Positions 15,160 to 23,278 of a DNA stretch of 46,063 bases are shown piece by piece (positions within the stretch are counted from its first letter, which is position 1; the number at the start of each line of letters is the position of its first letter). Below the pieces are notes generated by a model, which made no database searches, had not been told where the DNA came from, and was given only the letters and a program-made list of their open reading frames with translations. Position numbers and translations under genes: made by a program. Source of the DNA: JBKHYJ01 sp046565505 (GTDB lineage: Bacteria; Acidobacteriota; Blastocatellia; UBA7656); contig JBKHYJ010000083.1 of the NCBI GenBank assembly GCA_046565505.1, positions 1 through 46,063 on the forward strand. The letters run 5' to 3'.

Positions 15160-16938
15160 ATGAGCAGTGAGAAGGACGTTCAATCTGTCGAGCAGGCGAG
15201 AGAGCTGGCCGAACGGGCTTTTGAAGCTCAAAAGACGCTCGCCACCTTCTCGCAGGGGAAGGTTGACGAGATAGTCGGCGCGATGGCACGCGCCGCCCTC
15301 GAAGAGAGTTCCCGCCTGGGCGAGATGGCGCACGTCGAGACGGGCTTCGGCGTCGCCGCCGACAAGGCCACGAAGAACAGGTTCTCGGCCGAGCAGGTCT
15401 ACAACTTCATCAAGCCTATGCGCACGGTCGGCGTCATCCGTCAGACCGAAAGCATAGTCGAAGTCGCCTCGCCGCGCGGCGTGATCGCCGCGATCATCCC
15501 TTCGACCAACCCCACGTCCACGGCGATCTTTAAAATCCTCATCGCCATCAAAGCCCGCGACGCGGTCGTGCTCAGCCCCCACCCGTCGGCCACTAATTCT
15601 ATCAACGAAGTCGCCCGAGTGATGCGTTCGGTCGGCGAGTCCGCCGGCCTGCCGGCGGGCGCCATCGGGTGCATGAGCATCGCCACAATCGAAGGCACTC
15701 AAGAACTGATGAAGCACAAGCGCACGGCGCTTATACTGGCCACGGGCGGCATAGGACTGGTCCGCGCCGCTTACTCGTCGGGGAAGCCCGCGTTCGGCGT
15801 CGGCCCCGGCAACGTGCCCGCTATGGTCGAGCGCACGGCCGACGTGGCGAAAGCCGTGAAAGATATTCTGACCGGCAAGACGTTCGACAACGGGACCATC
15901 TGCTCTTCGGAGCAAGCGGTCGTCGTAGAGCGGCCCATTGATTCGCAGGTCCGCGAGCGGTTCTTAGCAGAGGGCGCGTACTTCCTCGATAAAGAGAAGC
16001 AGGAGGCGCTTGCGCGCGTGGTGGCGACCGCCACCAACACGCTCAATCCCAAGATTGTCGGCCGAAGCCCAGGGGCTATAGCCGAGATGGCAGGCATAAG
16101 CATCCCGGAAGGCACGCGGGCGATAATGTGCGAGGTCACAGGCGTGGGGCGTGACTTTCCGCTATCTATGGAAAAGCTCTCGCCGATCCTCGCCTACTAC
16201 GTCGTTGACAGCCTGGAAGAAGGGTGCGAGCGGTGCGCGCAGATTTTACGATATGGCGGGATGGGGCACACCGCTTCGGTGCACACGGGGAGCCGCGATG
16301 CGGCGCGCGAGTATGGCATACGTATGCCCGTGTCGCGTGTGATCGTCAACAGCCCCTCGACGCACGGCGCTATAGGGTTCACCACGGACCTAGAGCCTTC
16401 GATGACCCTGGGGTGCGGCTCGTGGGGGGGTAACGTGACCTCGGATAACATCTCCCCGCGCCACCTGATGGACGTGAAGCGAATCGCCTTCGAGACGAAG
16501 CCCATCAATCAGGCGGCGGCGCAGGAGCGGGTCGCCGGGCGGGCCACTCCCGGCGCGACAGTTGACAGGGCGGCCATCGCGGCGCTCGTGGACCGCTTCC
16601 TGTCCGAGCGCCAGGTCCGTCCACCCGAGCCCGCATCGACTCCGCAGGCTCGCTCGCCTCAAACGCCTTTAAGCCCGCCCGCCCCCGAGCAAAGAAGCAA
16701 TCAATGGGCCGCGGGGAGTCAGGCAGGTCTGCCTGAACCGCCTCAGCCGCCGCCGCAGTCTCAGCGCGCGCCTTCAAACCCGGCGGCTACGAATGGCCGC
16801 GTGTATGATTTCGTCTGCGAAGAGGACGTGAGGCGGGCGATTGCCGCGCGTGAAAAGATTCACGTCAACAGTAAAACGATAATAACGCCCGCGGCACGTG
16901 ACCTCGGCGAAGAGCGCGAAGTCTTCGTCCGGCCTTAA
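15160..16938 (+). CDS. Microcompartment acylating aldehyde dehydrogenase (EutE/PduP-like) with C-terminal extension
   Basis: A 592-residue protein. Residues 1-470 form a CoA-acylating aldehyde dehydrogenase of the EutE/PduP type, which oxidises an aldehyde to acyl-CoA with NAD. Signs are IIPSTNPTSTAIFKIL, the catalytic Cys248 in FDNGTICSSEQ, FGVGPGNVPAMVE, GGMGHTASVHTG and CGSWGGNVTSDNISP. A Pro/Gln/Ser-rich linker spans roughly 487-546. The last 45 residues (from 548) read VYDFVCEEDVRRAIAAR, then HVNSKTIITPAARDLGE, a small motif resembling the TP-x-AR segment of EutQ/EutT-type proteins and a candidate encapsulation tag. The usual length is about 460-490, so the extension is about 110 residues. 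The gene lies 108 bp after the shell gene on the same strand. The signature aldehyde source (dehydratase, lyase or aldolase) is absent. Confidence 0.93.
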   Translation: MSSEKDVQSVEQARELAERAFEAQKTLATFSQGKVDEIVGAMARAALEESSRLGEMAHVETGFGVAADKATKNRFSAEQVYNFIKPMRTVGVIRQTESIVEVASPRGVIAAIIPSTNPTSTAIFKILIAIKARDAVVLSPHPSATNSINEVARVMRSVGESAGLPAGAIGCMSIATIEGTQELMKHKRTALILATGGIGLVRAAYSSGKPAFGVGPGNVPAMVERTADVAKAVKDILTGKTFDNGTICSSEQAVVVERPIDSQVRERFLAEGAYFLDKEKQEALARVVATATNTLNPKIVGRSPGAIAEMAGISIPEGTRAIMCEVTGVGRDFPLSMEKLSPILAYYVVDSLEEGCERCAQILRYGGMGHTASVHTGSRDAAREYGIRMPVSRVIVNSPSTHGAIGFTTDLEPSMTLGCGSWGGNVTSDNISPRHLMDVKRIAFETKPINQAAAQERVAGRATPGATVDRAAIAALVDRFLSERQVRPPEPASTPQARSPQTPLSPPAPEQRSNQWAAGSQAGLPEPPQPPPQSQRAPSNPAATNGRVYDFVCEEDVRRAIAAREKIHVNSKTIITPAARDLGEEREVFVRP

Positions 16939-16980
16939 TCAGACCTGTGCCGCGCATGACACCCGCGCGGGCGGCGCCGG

Positions 16981-18132
16981 TCAATGCGAGACTTCGAGGC
17001 GCGGTTGCTCCATCTCCTCGTCGGCGGCGTATTCGAGGTCCTTGTCTCCTGTCACTTCGTCCCAGTCGTAGCCGAGGTATGACGCGAGCGCGTAAAGCTG
17101 CGGCTCCCACTCGTCGCGCAGCGCCTGGTACACTTTCCAGCCGGCCGCCGCGTCGGCCCGCTCCTTAATACCTATCTCGTTCAGCCTTTCTAGCGACTGC
17201 TCGTACCTCCCCCTCCACCGGCGGGCCTCTTCAAATCGGGTCTCGACCCGGCGCGGGCTTCGCTTCCCCAACTCAAGCAGCGCGGTGAATTCGTTGAGCA
17301 CATGGAGCGCGCTCGATTCGAGTATGCGCACCTCCGCGCGTTCGTGAAGGTCGTTGTATTGCTCGGCGTCCAGGCACGACTTTATCACCGCGCAAACCTC
17401 GAGCGATAGGAACAGGACTCGCGGCAGGCTCTTGTAGACTTGCGAAGGATGAAAGTAATGCAGGATCGGGTGCTCGACGTGCGACTCCAGCGTCTCCTGC
17501 AAATCGCGGGCGGCCATGCGCAGGCTCGCCGGCAGGCCGGGCAGCTTCCCCGCGACGAGGTGATTCGCGACGAACCCCACGACATCCGCGCCTCCCTCCG
17601 CCTCGTGGTAAAAGGCCACGGCCGCCGCGCGCTTGCGCTCCAGCGCGGAGTAGACCGTGAGCAGGTATGTGATGGACAGTGAGATCAGCCCGAAGCCCGA
17701 CGCCGCCTCCAGGAAGACCAGGGCTCGCATCGCGTTAGTCCTCGGCACGATGTCGCCGTAGCCGAGCGTGGTCAGCGTGATGCCGCTGAAGTAAAGGGAC
17801 TCCACCCACCTGGGGCTGGCCGCGTCGGCGTTGACGGAGAAACTCTGCGGCATGTGGGGGTAGTAGATTAGCGCGAACCCCGCGACGAGCGACATGATGT
17901 ACAACCCTATGAGCAAGGGCATCAGCACGGGGCCGACGGAGTTGAGCCGGCTGTGGCGCTGCTGGCGGGGGAGCCTGAAGGCCGTCGCCCGCGCTACCCC
18001 CCATATGGCTCGGGTCAGCAGGCGGCTCAGCGGCCCGTTGCGCCCGCTCGAATGCAGGATGGTGACGTGAACGTCGCGGGCGACGAACACCAGCAGCGAG
18101 AATCCCGCCGCCATGCACAAGAGGCTTTCCAT
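16981..18132 (-). CDS. Two-TM-pore potassium channel family protein
   Basis: A 383-residue membrane protein. A first hydrophobic helix lies at 3-19, another at about 68-90, then the pore helix and selectivity filter TTLGYGD (121-127) in ITLTTLGYGDIVPRT, and an exit helix at about 137-162. The filter is the K+-selective signature. The C-terminal 215 residues are soluble and helical, with no sign of a Rossmann-type RCK domain, so gating is unknown. The gene stands alone, converging on the microcompartment operon with 42 bp between and diverging from corA. The channel call is firm; regulation is open. Confidence 0.88.
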   Translation of the reverse strand: MESLLCMAAGFSLLVFVARDVHVTILHSSGRNGPLSRLLTRAIWGVARATAFRLPRQQRHSRLNSVGPVLMPLLIGLYIMSLVAGFALIYYPHMPQSFSVNADAASPRWVESLYFSGITLTTLGYGDIVPRTNAMRALVFLEAASGFGLISLSITYLLTVYSALERKRAAAVAFYHEAEGGADVVGFVANHLVAGKLPGLPASLRMAARDLQETLESHVEHPILHYFHPSQVYKSLPRVLFLSLEVCAVIKSCLDAEQYNDLHERAEVRILESSALHVLNEFTALLELGKRSPRRVETRFEEARRWRGRYEQSLERLNEIGIKERADAAAGWKVYQALRDEWEPQLYALASYLGYDWDEVTGDKDLEYAADEEMEQPRLEVSH

Positions 18133-18339
18133 CCATTACAGATTAGGCCAAGTTTCCCGCCCGTAACAACCCGCCTTTTGCCATGCCGTTGCGGCGGCGC
18201 GCGTCCTGCCTGTTGACTGAAAAACCAAAGCGTGCGAATCTCTGATGTGTTTTCCGGCTCTGAATTCGCGTGCCTTCGAGTTCTTCATAATTGATGCGCG
18301 TCAACCGGGCCATCGCCTGGCCATTCACTAGAGTGATGA

Positions 18340-19308
18340 ATGATTACTACGCTTGTGCTCAATCAAGAGCTAAAGTCGTTTGAGAGGCTCGACGACCCCG
18401 ACGAGATAAATAACCTGTGCGCCATGCCGCGGCGAATCGTGTGGGTGGACGTGGCCGACCCGACAAGCCAGGATTTTGACGAGCTGGCTAAAGAGTTCGG
18501 CTTCCACCCCCTGTCGATAGAGGATTGCCGCAACGAGCACCAGCGCCCCAAGGTCGAAGAGTTCCAGGGGTATTACTTCATCGTTTTATACGAGGCCGAG
18601 CTGGTTTTGGGCAAGCACCTGGAGCTTCGCGAATTGAATATTTTCCTCGGCAAGAATTACCTGGTCACCGTGCACAGCCAGCCGATACAGGCGCTTCAGA
18701 TGGCCGAGCGGCTGTGGCGGGAGTGGACCGACCTGGCCGAGCGCGGGACGGGCCTGCTGGCGTACCTGCTGATAGATTCGATAGTCGATAATTACATGCC
18801 GCTGCTCGACACGCTCTCGGACAGAATGGATGACCTTGAGGACCAGATATTCGTAGACTTCCAGCCGGAGGCCCTGGAAGAAATCTTCCGAATCAAAAAA
18901 GACCTGCTCTTCATGCGGCGGTCCGTGACGCCGCTGCGCGACGTTTTCAACACGCTGTTGCGGCGCGAACAGCCGATCTTCTCGCGCGACACGCACGTCT
19001 ATTTCCAGGACGTGTTCGACCACCTGATCCGCGTCGCCGACACCGTAGACACGCTGCGCGACATGCTGGGCGCGACGATGGACGCGTACCTGTCGGTTTC
19101 AGGCAACCGCATGAACGTCGTCATGAAGCGGCTGACTTCGATCTCCACCATACTCATGTCCGTCACGCTCATCTCCAGCATATACGGGATGAACTTTAAA
19201 TACATGCCGGAGCTGGAGGCGAGGTTCGGCTACGTGGGCGCCCTCCTCTCGATGGTGATTGTGGGCGTCGCCATCTACTGGTACTTTCGCAGGATCAAAT
19301 GGCTATGA
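18340..19308 (+). CDS. corA: Magnesium/cobalt transporter, CorA family
   Basis: A 322-residue divalent cation channel. The signature YGMN (282-285) lies in the loop between the two C-terminal membrane helices and forms the selectivity filter. The N-terminal soluble part shows FHPLSIEDCRNEHQRPKVEE, RVADTVDTLRDMLGATMDAY and the long stalk helix MNVVMKRLTSISTILMSVTL. The C-terminus RRIKWL gives the usual basic end. The length is standard. A weak TCACTAGAGTGA palindrome (18325-18336) lies just before ATG 18340, where no strong ribosome site is visible. The gene overlaps the start of a small membrane-protein gene, suggesting co-expression. Confidence 0.93.
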   Translation: MITTLVLNQELKSFERLDDPDEINNLCAMPRRIVWVDVADPTSQDFDELAKEFGFHPLSIEDCRNEHQRPKVEEFQGYYFIVLYEAELVLGKHLELRELNIFLGKNYLVTVHSQPIQALQMAERLWREWTDLAERGTGLLAYLLIDSIVDNYMPLLDTLSDRMDDLEDQIFVDFQPEALEEIFRIKKDLLFMRRSVTPLRDVFNTLLRREQPIFSRDTHVYFQDVFDHLIRVADTVDTLRDMLGATMDAYLSVSGNRMNVVMKRLTSISTILMSVTLISSIYGMNFKYMPELEARFGYVGALLSMVIVGVAIYWYFRRIKWL

Positions 19309-19625
19309 GGCACAGGGACATAGACAGAAAATATAAGGACACGGGTAAGAGGTGGAGGCGGCTGCGGGGGCGGCGCGACGACCCCGACGCGACCAGGCAG
19401 TACACGCCGCAAGACGTTCAGGCGATTGCCGCGAGGGCCGGGAATGGCTCCGGCATAATCCGCCCCGAGACGGGCGACCTTCATTTGCCCGCTGACATAG
19501 AGGCGATAGGGGAAGGCGAGCAGACCGACAGCCCGCCGCGCATATTGTTCCTGATAATCACGCTCGCGTTCATCTTCATAGCGGCCGTCGCCTATTTCAT
19601 CTCGAAGATGCCCGTCAAGGATTGA
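19299..19625 (+). CDS. Small single-span membrane protein downstream of CorA
   Basis: A 108-residue protein with a strongly basic N-terminus (about 14 Arg/Lys in the first 28 residues), an acidic middle and one hydrophobic helix at about 82-101 (RILFLIITLAFIFIAAVAYF), then a short tail. The gene overlaps corA by 10 bp from ATG 19299, or by ATGA from ATG 19305; AGGA at 19291 serves either. I do not recognise the family. The tight coupling suggests an accessory to CorA or simple co-expression. The orientation, with basic residues on the N-terminal side, would put the long N-terminus in the cytoplasm. Confidence 0.7.
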   Translation: MAMRHRDIDRKYKDTGKRWRRLRGRRDDPDATRQYTPQDVQAIAARAGNGSGIIRPETGDLHLPADIEAIGEGEQTDSPPRILFLIITLAFIFIAAVAYFISKMPVKD

Positions 19626-19663
19626 ACTGCCGCGGGCGTGAGTTTGAGGCGCGGGAGTCGCGT

Positions 19664-20728
19664 CTATTTATTCACGCTTGTCCGCTGCTCGCCTTCGCGC
19701 GGCGCGGTGTAGCCGTTGCGGGTGCGCGCGACGATTCTCCTGTTGCCCGCGTTGACCTGCACCTTGACGGCGCGAAAAGTCCCATCCTTTTTCGTATTCG
19801 TGGGGTAGTACCCGATCGCGTACTGCGTTCGCAGGTCCGTCGAAATCTGTTGCGCGATGGAGTGCGTCTCCGACAGCTCTCTCGGGAAGAAGGCCTTGCC
19901 GCCCGTCTCCTCCGCGAGCTTATTGAGCAGGCCCTGAGCCTTGTCTTTCGGGCTCTTCTTGAACAGCCCGCCCTCGCCCTCCAGGTCCGATATGAAGCCA
20001 ATCAGGTAAACCTGCACGTCGGTCTCGCGGAGGTGATCGACGACCTCGCTGAATTTATAGTAGCTGTCTTTATCCAGCCCGTCCGTGACCAGGATTACGG
20101 CCTTGCGGCGGTTCTTGCCCTCCTTGCTCGCGTAGTCGGCCCCCAGGTAAAGCGCGTCGAGCATGGCCGTCTGCCGCGACGCTATCAACCCCTGAAGCGT
20201 GTCGATCACGTCGGCCGTGTCGCTGGTGAATTCCTGTAGGAGCTCCGGCTGGTCCTTGAATTCGATGACGGCCATCTCGTCCCCGGGCCGGCTCTCCTTG
20301 ACGAGGTTGGTCGAAGCCTTGATGACGGTGTCGAGCTTGGCGCGCATAGAGCCCGACGTGTCTATCGCGAAGACGACGGAGACGGGCACCTGCTCCTTGC
20401 TGAAAAAATCTATCTTCTGAGGCACCTTGTCCTCAAGGACCTGGAAGTTATTTTGTGTCAGGTCCATAACAGGGTTATTCGACTGGTCGACCGCCGTCAC
20501 GTCAAGGACGACGAGCGCCGTCCCGAGCTTGATCGGGGCGTCGTCCCTGTCCTGCGGCTCTTGATCGCGCGGGGAGGGCTGCTGCGGCTTGTTGAGCTTG
20601 GGCTTGGTCTGCTGATCCCCGGCGCGGTCCTGGCTCATGGCCGGGCCGAAGGCGAATGCGTTAGTCAGGAGGCTCAGCGCCGTGACCATGACCAGGAGGG
20701 CGGTCGTCTCACTCCGTACAAATCTCAT
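19664..20728 (-). CDS. Exported VWFA-related protein of the acidobacterial type
   Basis: A 354-residue protein with an N-terminal signal segment (about 8-32), a Pro/Gln-rich charged linker, then a short beta domain with VVLDVTAVDQSNNPVMDLTQ and NFQVLEDKVPQKIDFF, and a von Willebrand A domain. The metal-ion site is DTSGSM (124-129) with a later TDGLDK. The C-terminal QYAIGYYPTNTKKDGTFR and VKVQVNAGNRRIVART are typical of the VWFA-related acidobacterial family (TIGR03436). Function in this family is unknown; binding of an extracellular partner is likely. A related gene (20973-22040) lies directly upstream on the same strand with 244 bp between. The small CorA-linked gene converges 38 bp away. 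Confidence 0.88.
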   Translation of the reverse strand: MRFVRSETTALLVMVTALSLLTNAFAFGPAMSQDRAGDQQTKPKLNKPQQPSPRDQEPQDRDDAPIKLGTALVVLDVTAVDQSNNPVMDLTQNNFQVLEDKVPQKIDFFSKEQVPVSVVFAIDTSGSMRAKLDTVIKASTNLVKESRPGDEMAVIEFKDQPELLQEFTSDTADVIDTLQGLIASRQTAMLDALYLGADYASKEGKNRRKAVILVTDGLDKDSYYKFSEVVDHLRETDVQVYLIGFISDLEGEGGLFKKSPKDKAQGLLNKLAEETGGKAFFPRELSETHSIAQQISTDLRTQYAIGYYPTNTKKDGTFRAVKVQVNAGNRRIVARTRNGYTAPREGEQRTSVNK

Positions 20729-20972
20729 ATGAAAATTCTACTCCGCGGTGCGATTTTTGAAAACCGATAGTCCAGACGTCGGGCGGCCGTGCCTGGGGCC
20801 GGTCCCTGGCCGACACCTGGGCCGGCGTCTAGATTGTGGGATGCACGGGTCTATGACATCCGTTGCCGAAAGAACGTGATGCGGAGGTAAGATTTGCGGC
20901 CTGCTTCCGGGCCGCGGCGGTCTGGTTATTCTCTGCGCGCGCGGAGCTTTTCCTTTAATGCCTCCCCGGAGG

Positions 20973-22040
20973 TTACTGCTTAAAGGATTGATACCCGTCC
21001 CTGTAGGTGAGCGACAGCCGTCCGAGGCCCCTCGGCGGGTTCACCTTGACCTGGACCTTGTGCCATTTCGCCTCGCTCGTCATGTCCGACGGGTAGAAGC
21101 CTATCGAGTACTGGTGGCGAAGCTCTAGCGCGATTCGCGTGCATATCTCGACAAGCTCAGGCTCGTTGTAGGCGTTCGGGAAGAACACGCGCCCGCCCGT
21201 CATGCGGGTTATCTCTTCGAGCACGCCGCGCCCGAAGCCGGCCAGAGAGTCCGTCGCCGGGTCGGTTATGCCTATCGCGTAAATCTGAACGTCCGCCTCT
21301 TTGACGCGGTTGCGGAGCTCCTTGTAGGTGTAACGGCTGTTGTTGTCCTGGCCGTCGGAGATTATCAACAGGGCCTTCTTCGAGTGGCGGCCCTGCTGGA
21401 CTTTTTCCACGGCGAGGTAAGCTGCATCGTAGAGGGCCGTCGAGCCTTTGGGCTGCACGAACATGAGGTGGCCGAGGACCTGGTCGCCCGAGGGGGTGAA
21501 GTCCTGCACGAGCTTGGCCCGGTCGTTGAACCCTATCAGGAAGAAATCGTCGTCGTCATGGGAGGTCTCTATGAACCGTCGCAGCGCCTTCACCGAGCGG
21601 ACGATGCGCTCTTTCATGGAACCGGACACGTCATAGACGATGCCCAGCGACACGGGCGAGTCCTCGTCGGTGAAGTGAGCAATCTGCTGCTTCACTTTGT
21701 CGTCGAACACGTCGAAGTGGTCTTTGCCCAGGCCCGTCACGAACCTGCCGTAAGGGTCCGTGACGCTGACTGTGACGCTGACGACGCCCGTGCCCAGCAC
21801 GATCTTATCGTCGGGCCTGGCGACCCTGGGGGCCTTCACCTCGTCGGCGGCGGGGCCGGCCGTGTTGCCGGCGGCGCTGGTCTTAATGGGCGCGGGGGTG
21901 GCGTTTGACGTTGCCTTCGCGGCCTCGGCGTTTGTTGGGGTTGAAGGCTTACCGTCTTGCTGTGCGCTGACTCGGTTGAGCGGAGAGAGCGATAAAAACA
22001 GCAGCGTGATGACGAAGGCGCACGCGATTCTTTTTCTCAT
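20973..22040 (-). CDS. Second exported VWFA-related protein of the acidobacterial type
   Basis: A 355-residue paralogue of the neighbouring VWFA protein: signal peptide (1-26, ending RVSAQ), an Ala/Thr/Pro-rich linker, a pre-domain with VTVSVTDPYGRFVTGLGKDH and FDVFDDKVKQQIAHF, then a VWA domain with the metal site DVSGSM and SDGQDNN. The end shows HQYSIGFYPSDMTSEAKWHK and a basic VKVNPPRG, as in the TIGR03436 family. ATG 22040 has GGGGGAAA upstream. The two neighbours share layout but differ widely in sequence, so the duplication is old or the copies diverge fast. No secretion or protease gene is adjacent to suggest a role. Confidence 0.88.
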   Translation of the reverse strand: MRKRIACAFVITLLFLSLSPLNRVSAQQDGKPSTPTNAEAAKATSNATPAPIKTSAAGNTAGPAADEVKAPRVARPDDKIVLGTGVVSVTVSVTDPYGRFVTGLGKDHFDVFDDKVKQQIAHFTDEDSPVSLGIVYDVSGSMKERIVRSVKALRRFIETSHDDDDFFLIGFNDRAKLVQDFTPSGDQVLGHLMFVQPKGSTALYDAAYLAVEKVQQGRHSKKALLIISDGQDNNSRYTYKELRNRVKEADVQIYAIGITDPATDSLAGFGRGVLEEITRMTGGRVFFPNAYNEPELVEICTRIALELRHQYSIGFYPSDMTSEAKWHKVQVKVNPPRGLGRLSLTYRDGYQSFKQ

Positions 22041-22426
22041 GGCAATTTCCCCCGATTTGTTGGATAGCCTCTTGGGAAACTGACCGGTTTTGCCCAGTCC
22101 GGTTGTTTTATTACTTAGCAGGCAATGGGCGGCATGCGCTGTCGCCCTTCGGATTATGTTGACGGTGCAGATGCGAAGCTGGCCGGAACGACCTGCTCGG
22201 TGCTAACACCTGGTCCCTGCCATCGTCCGTCCACCGACTTCATTCTAAACACAAACAACATTAAGAGCAAGGGATTGATGATTGGCAGCCGGTTTTTGTT
22301 GAGCGACTCGCGCGGGCGATTCGCCTCGACGGCCGCCCCGCGCGCGGGGCCGAAGATTCATAACCCTTCAGGCTGCGGTCACAACTTTTCCTACGGGTCC
22401 GCGCCGCGAATCTTCAAACCCTGGGG

Positions 22427-22464
22427 CCGGCCTGGCCGCGCCCGCGCCGGCGCGGCCAGGCCGG
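22427..22464. repeat. Strong GC hairpin, 16-bp perfect stem
   Basis: CCGGCCTGGCCGCGCC (22427-22442) pairs perfectly with 22449-22464 around a 6-nt loop. It lies upstream of the plsY promoter, preceded by the word AATCTTCAAACC. No U tract follows on either strand. Confidence 0.65.
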
Positions 22465-22491
22465 GGCGGCCGGCTTACATGCTCTTGCCTT

Positions 22492-22520
22492 TTGCCTTGC
22501 CAATTCACCTCTGGTATATT
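22492..22520 (+). promoter_or_regulatory. Candidate sigma-70 promoter for plsY-gpsA
   Basis: TTGCCT (22492-22497), a 17-bp spacer, then TATATT (22515-22520), about 80 bp before ATG 22601. Confidence 0.5.
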
Positions 22521-22600
22521 CTCCCCGCTGAACGCTCAAGTTTCCTTCGCGCCGTCATGCGGAGAGTTCGCCTTCAGTAAACGAGCGAGACTTGATAACC

Positions 22601-23278
22601 ATGCTCCCCAAAATTCTCTTCGTCGTCACCGCGTACCTGCTCGGCTCTATCCCGTTCGGATACCTGCTAGTCAAATACTTATTCACGAGTGGCGAGGACG
22701 TTCGACAGGTGGGCTCGGGCGGCATAGGGGCCACGAACGTCGCGCGCCGCGCGGGGATAAAGGCGGGGCTGCTCACGTACGCGTTCGACGTTGCGAAGGG
22801 GCTGGCCGCCGTCATGCTGATGCGGGCCGCGGCCGGCGACGATTACACCTGGATAGGCGCGGCGGCCATCGCGGCCATCGTGGGCCACATCTTCCCCATC
22901 TTTCTTAATTTCAGAGGCGGGAAGGGGGTCGCCACCGGGGTAGGCGTCTACCTCGCGCTCGCGCCGGCCTCCGTGCTCACTACGCTCGTGCTCTGGGGCG
23001 TAGTGGTCTACTTAACCCGTTACGTGTCGCTCGGCTCGATCATCGGGACGGCGGCGGTCCCGCTCTGGACGTGGCTTTATTATGGCCTGCTCTGGCCGAA
23101 TGAGCACCTCATGGCGATGATAGTAGTCGCCGTCGTCGGCTGCGCGCTGATCGTCGCGAAGCACCACGAGAATATCAGCCGCCTGATGAGCGGCACCGAA
23201 AACAAGCTGGGCGTGAAAGTGAGCGCGGGCGGTAAGCCCGTCGATTCGGACCGCGCGGCGATGAGCGGGGGCCGATGA
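22601..23278 (+). CDS. plsY: Acyl-phosphate:glycerol-3-phosphate acyltransferase PlsY
   Basis: A 225-residue integral membrane enzyme that moves an acyl group from acyl-phosphate to glycerol-3-phosphate, the first step of phospholipid synthesis in most bacteria. The PlsY motifs are all present: GSIPFGYL (15-22), GSGGIGATNVAR (38-49), FDVAKG (62-67), and GHIFPIFLNFRGGKGVATG. Several hydrophobic helices fill the rest. ATG 22601 is preferred; a TTG at 22592 in the same frame is possible, and neither has a strong ribosome site. The gene overlaps gpsA by ATGA. Together the pair makes glycerol-3-phosphate and then lysophosphatidate. The C-terminal tail after about residue 195 is polar and slightly longer than usual. 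Confidence 0.95.
   Translation: MLPKILFVVTAYLLGSIPFGYLLVKYLFTSGEDVRQVGSGGIGATNVARRAGIKAGLLTYAFDVAKGLAAVMLMRAAAGDDYTWIGAAAIAAIVGHIFPIFLNFRGGKGVATGVGVYLALAPASVLTTLVLWGVVVYLTRYVSLGSIIGTAAVPLWTWLYYGLLWPNEHLMAMIVVAVVGCALIVAKHHENISRLMSGTENKLGVKVSAGGKPVDSDRAAMSGGR

Larger units (their letters stand above)
22041..22600 (+). other. Intergenic region with a large GC hairpin and the plsY promoter
   Basis: A 560-bp gap between the divergent VWFA and plsY genes. The left 250 bp is of mixed composition with no motif I recognise. The right part holds a short inverted pair GAAGATTC / GAATCTTC, a very strong GC hairpin (22427-22464) and a promoter (22492-22520). An open frame through 22125-22580 runs across the hairpin, has no ribosome site and no recognisable protein, and is not called. 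Confidence 0.5.

Noticed and set aside
22125..22250. Possible small SRP RNA or other structured RNA
   Set aside because: Both strands were read for the SRP core and for tRNA-like arms; no conserved core or cloverleaf was found.
22125..22580. Possible 151-codon gene before plsY
   Set aside because: It reads through the strong GC hairpin and the promoter, lacks a ribosome site and resembles no protein.
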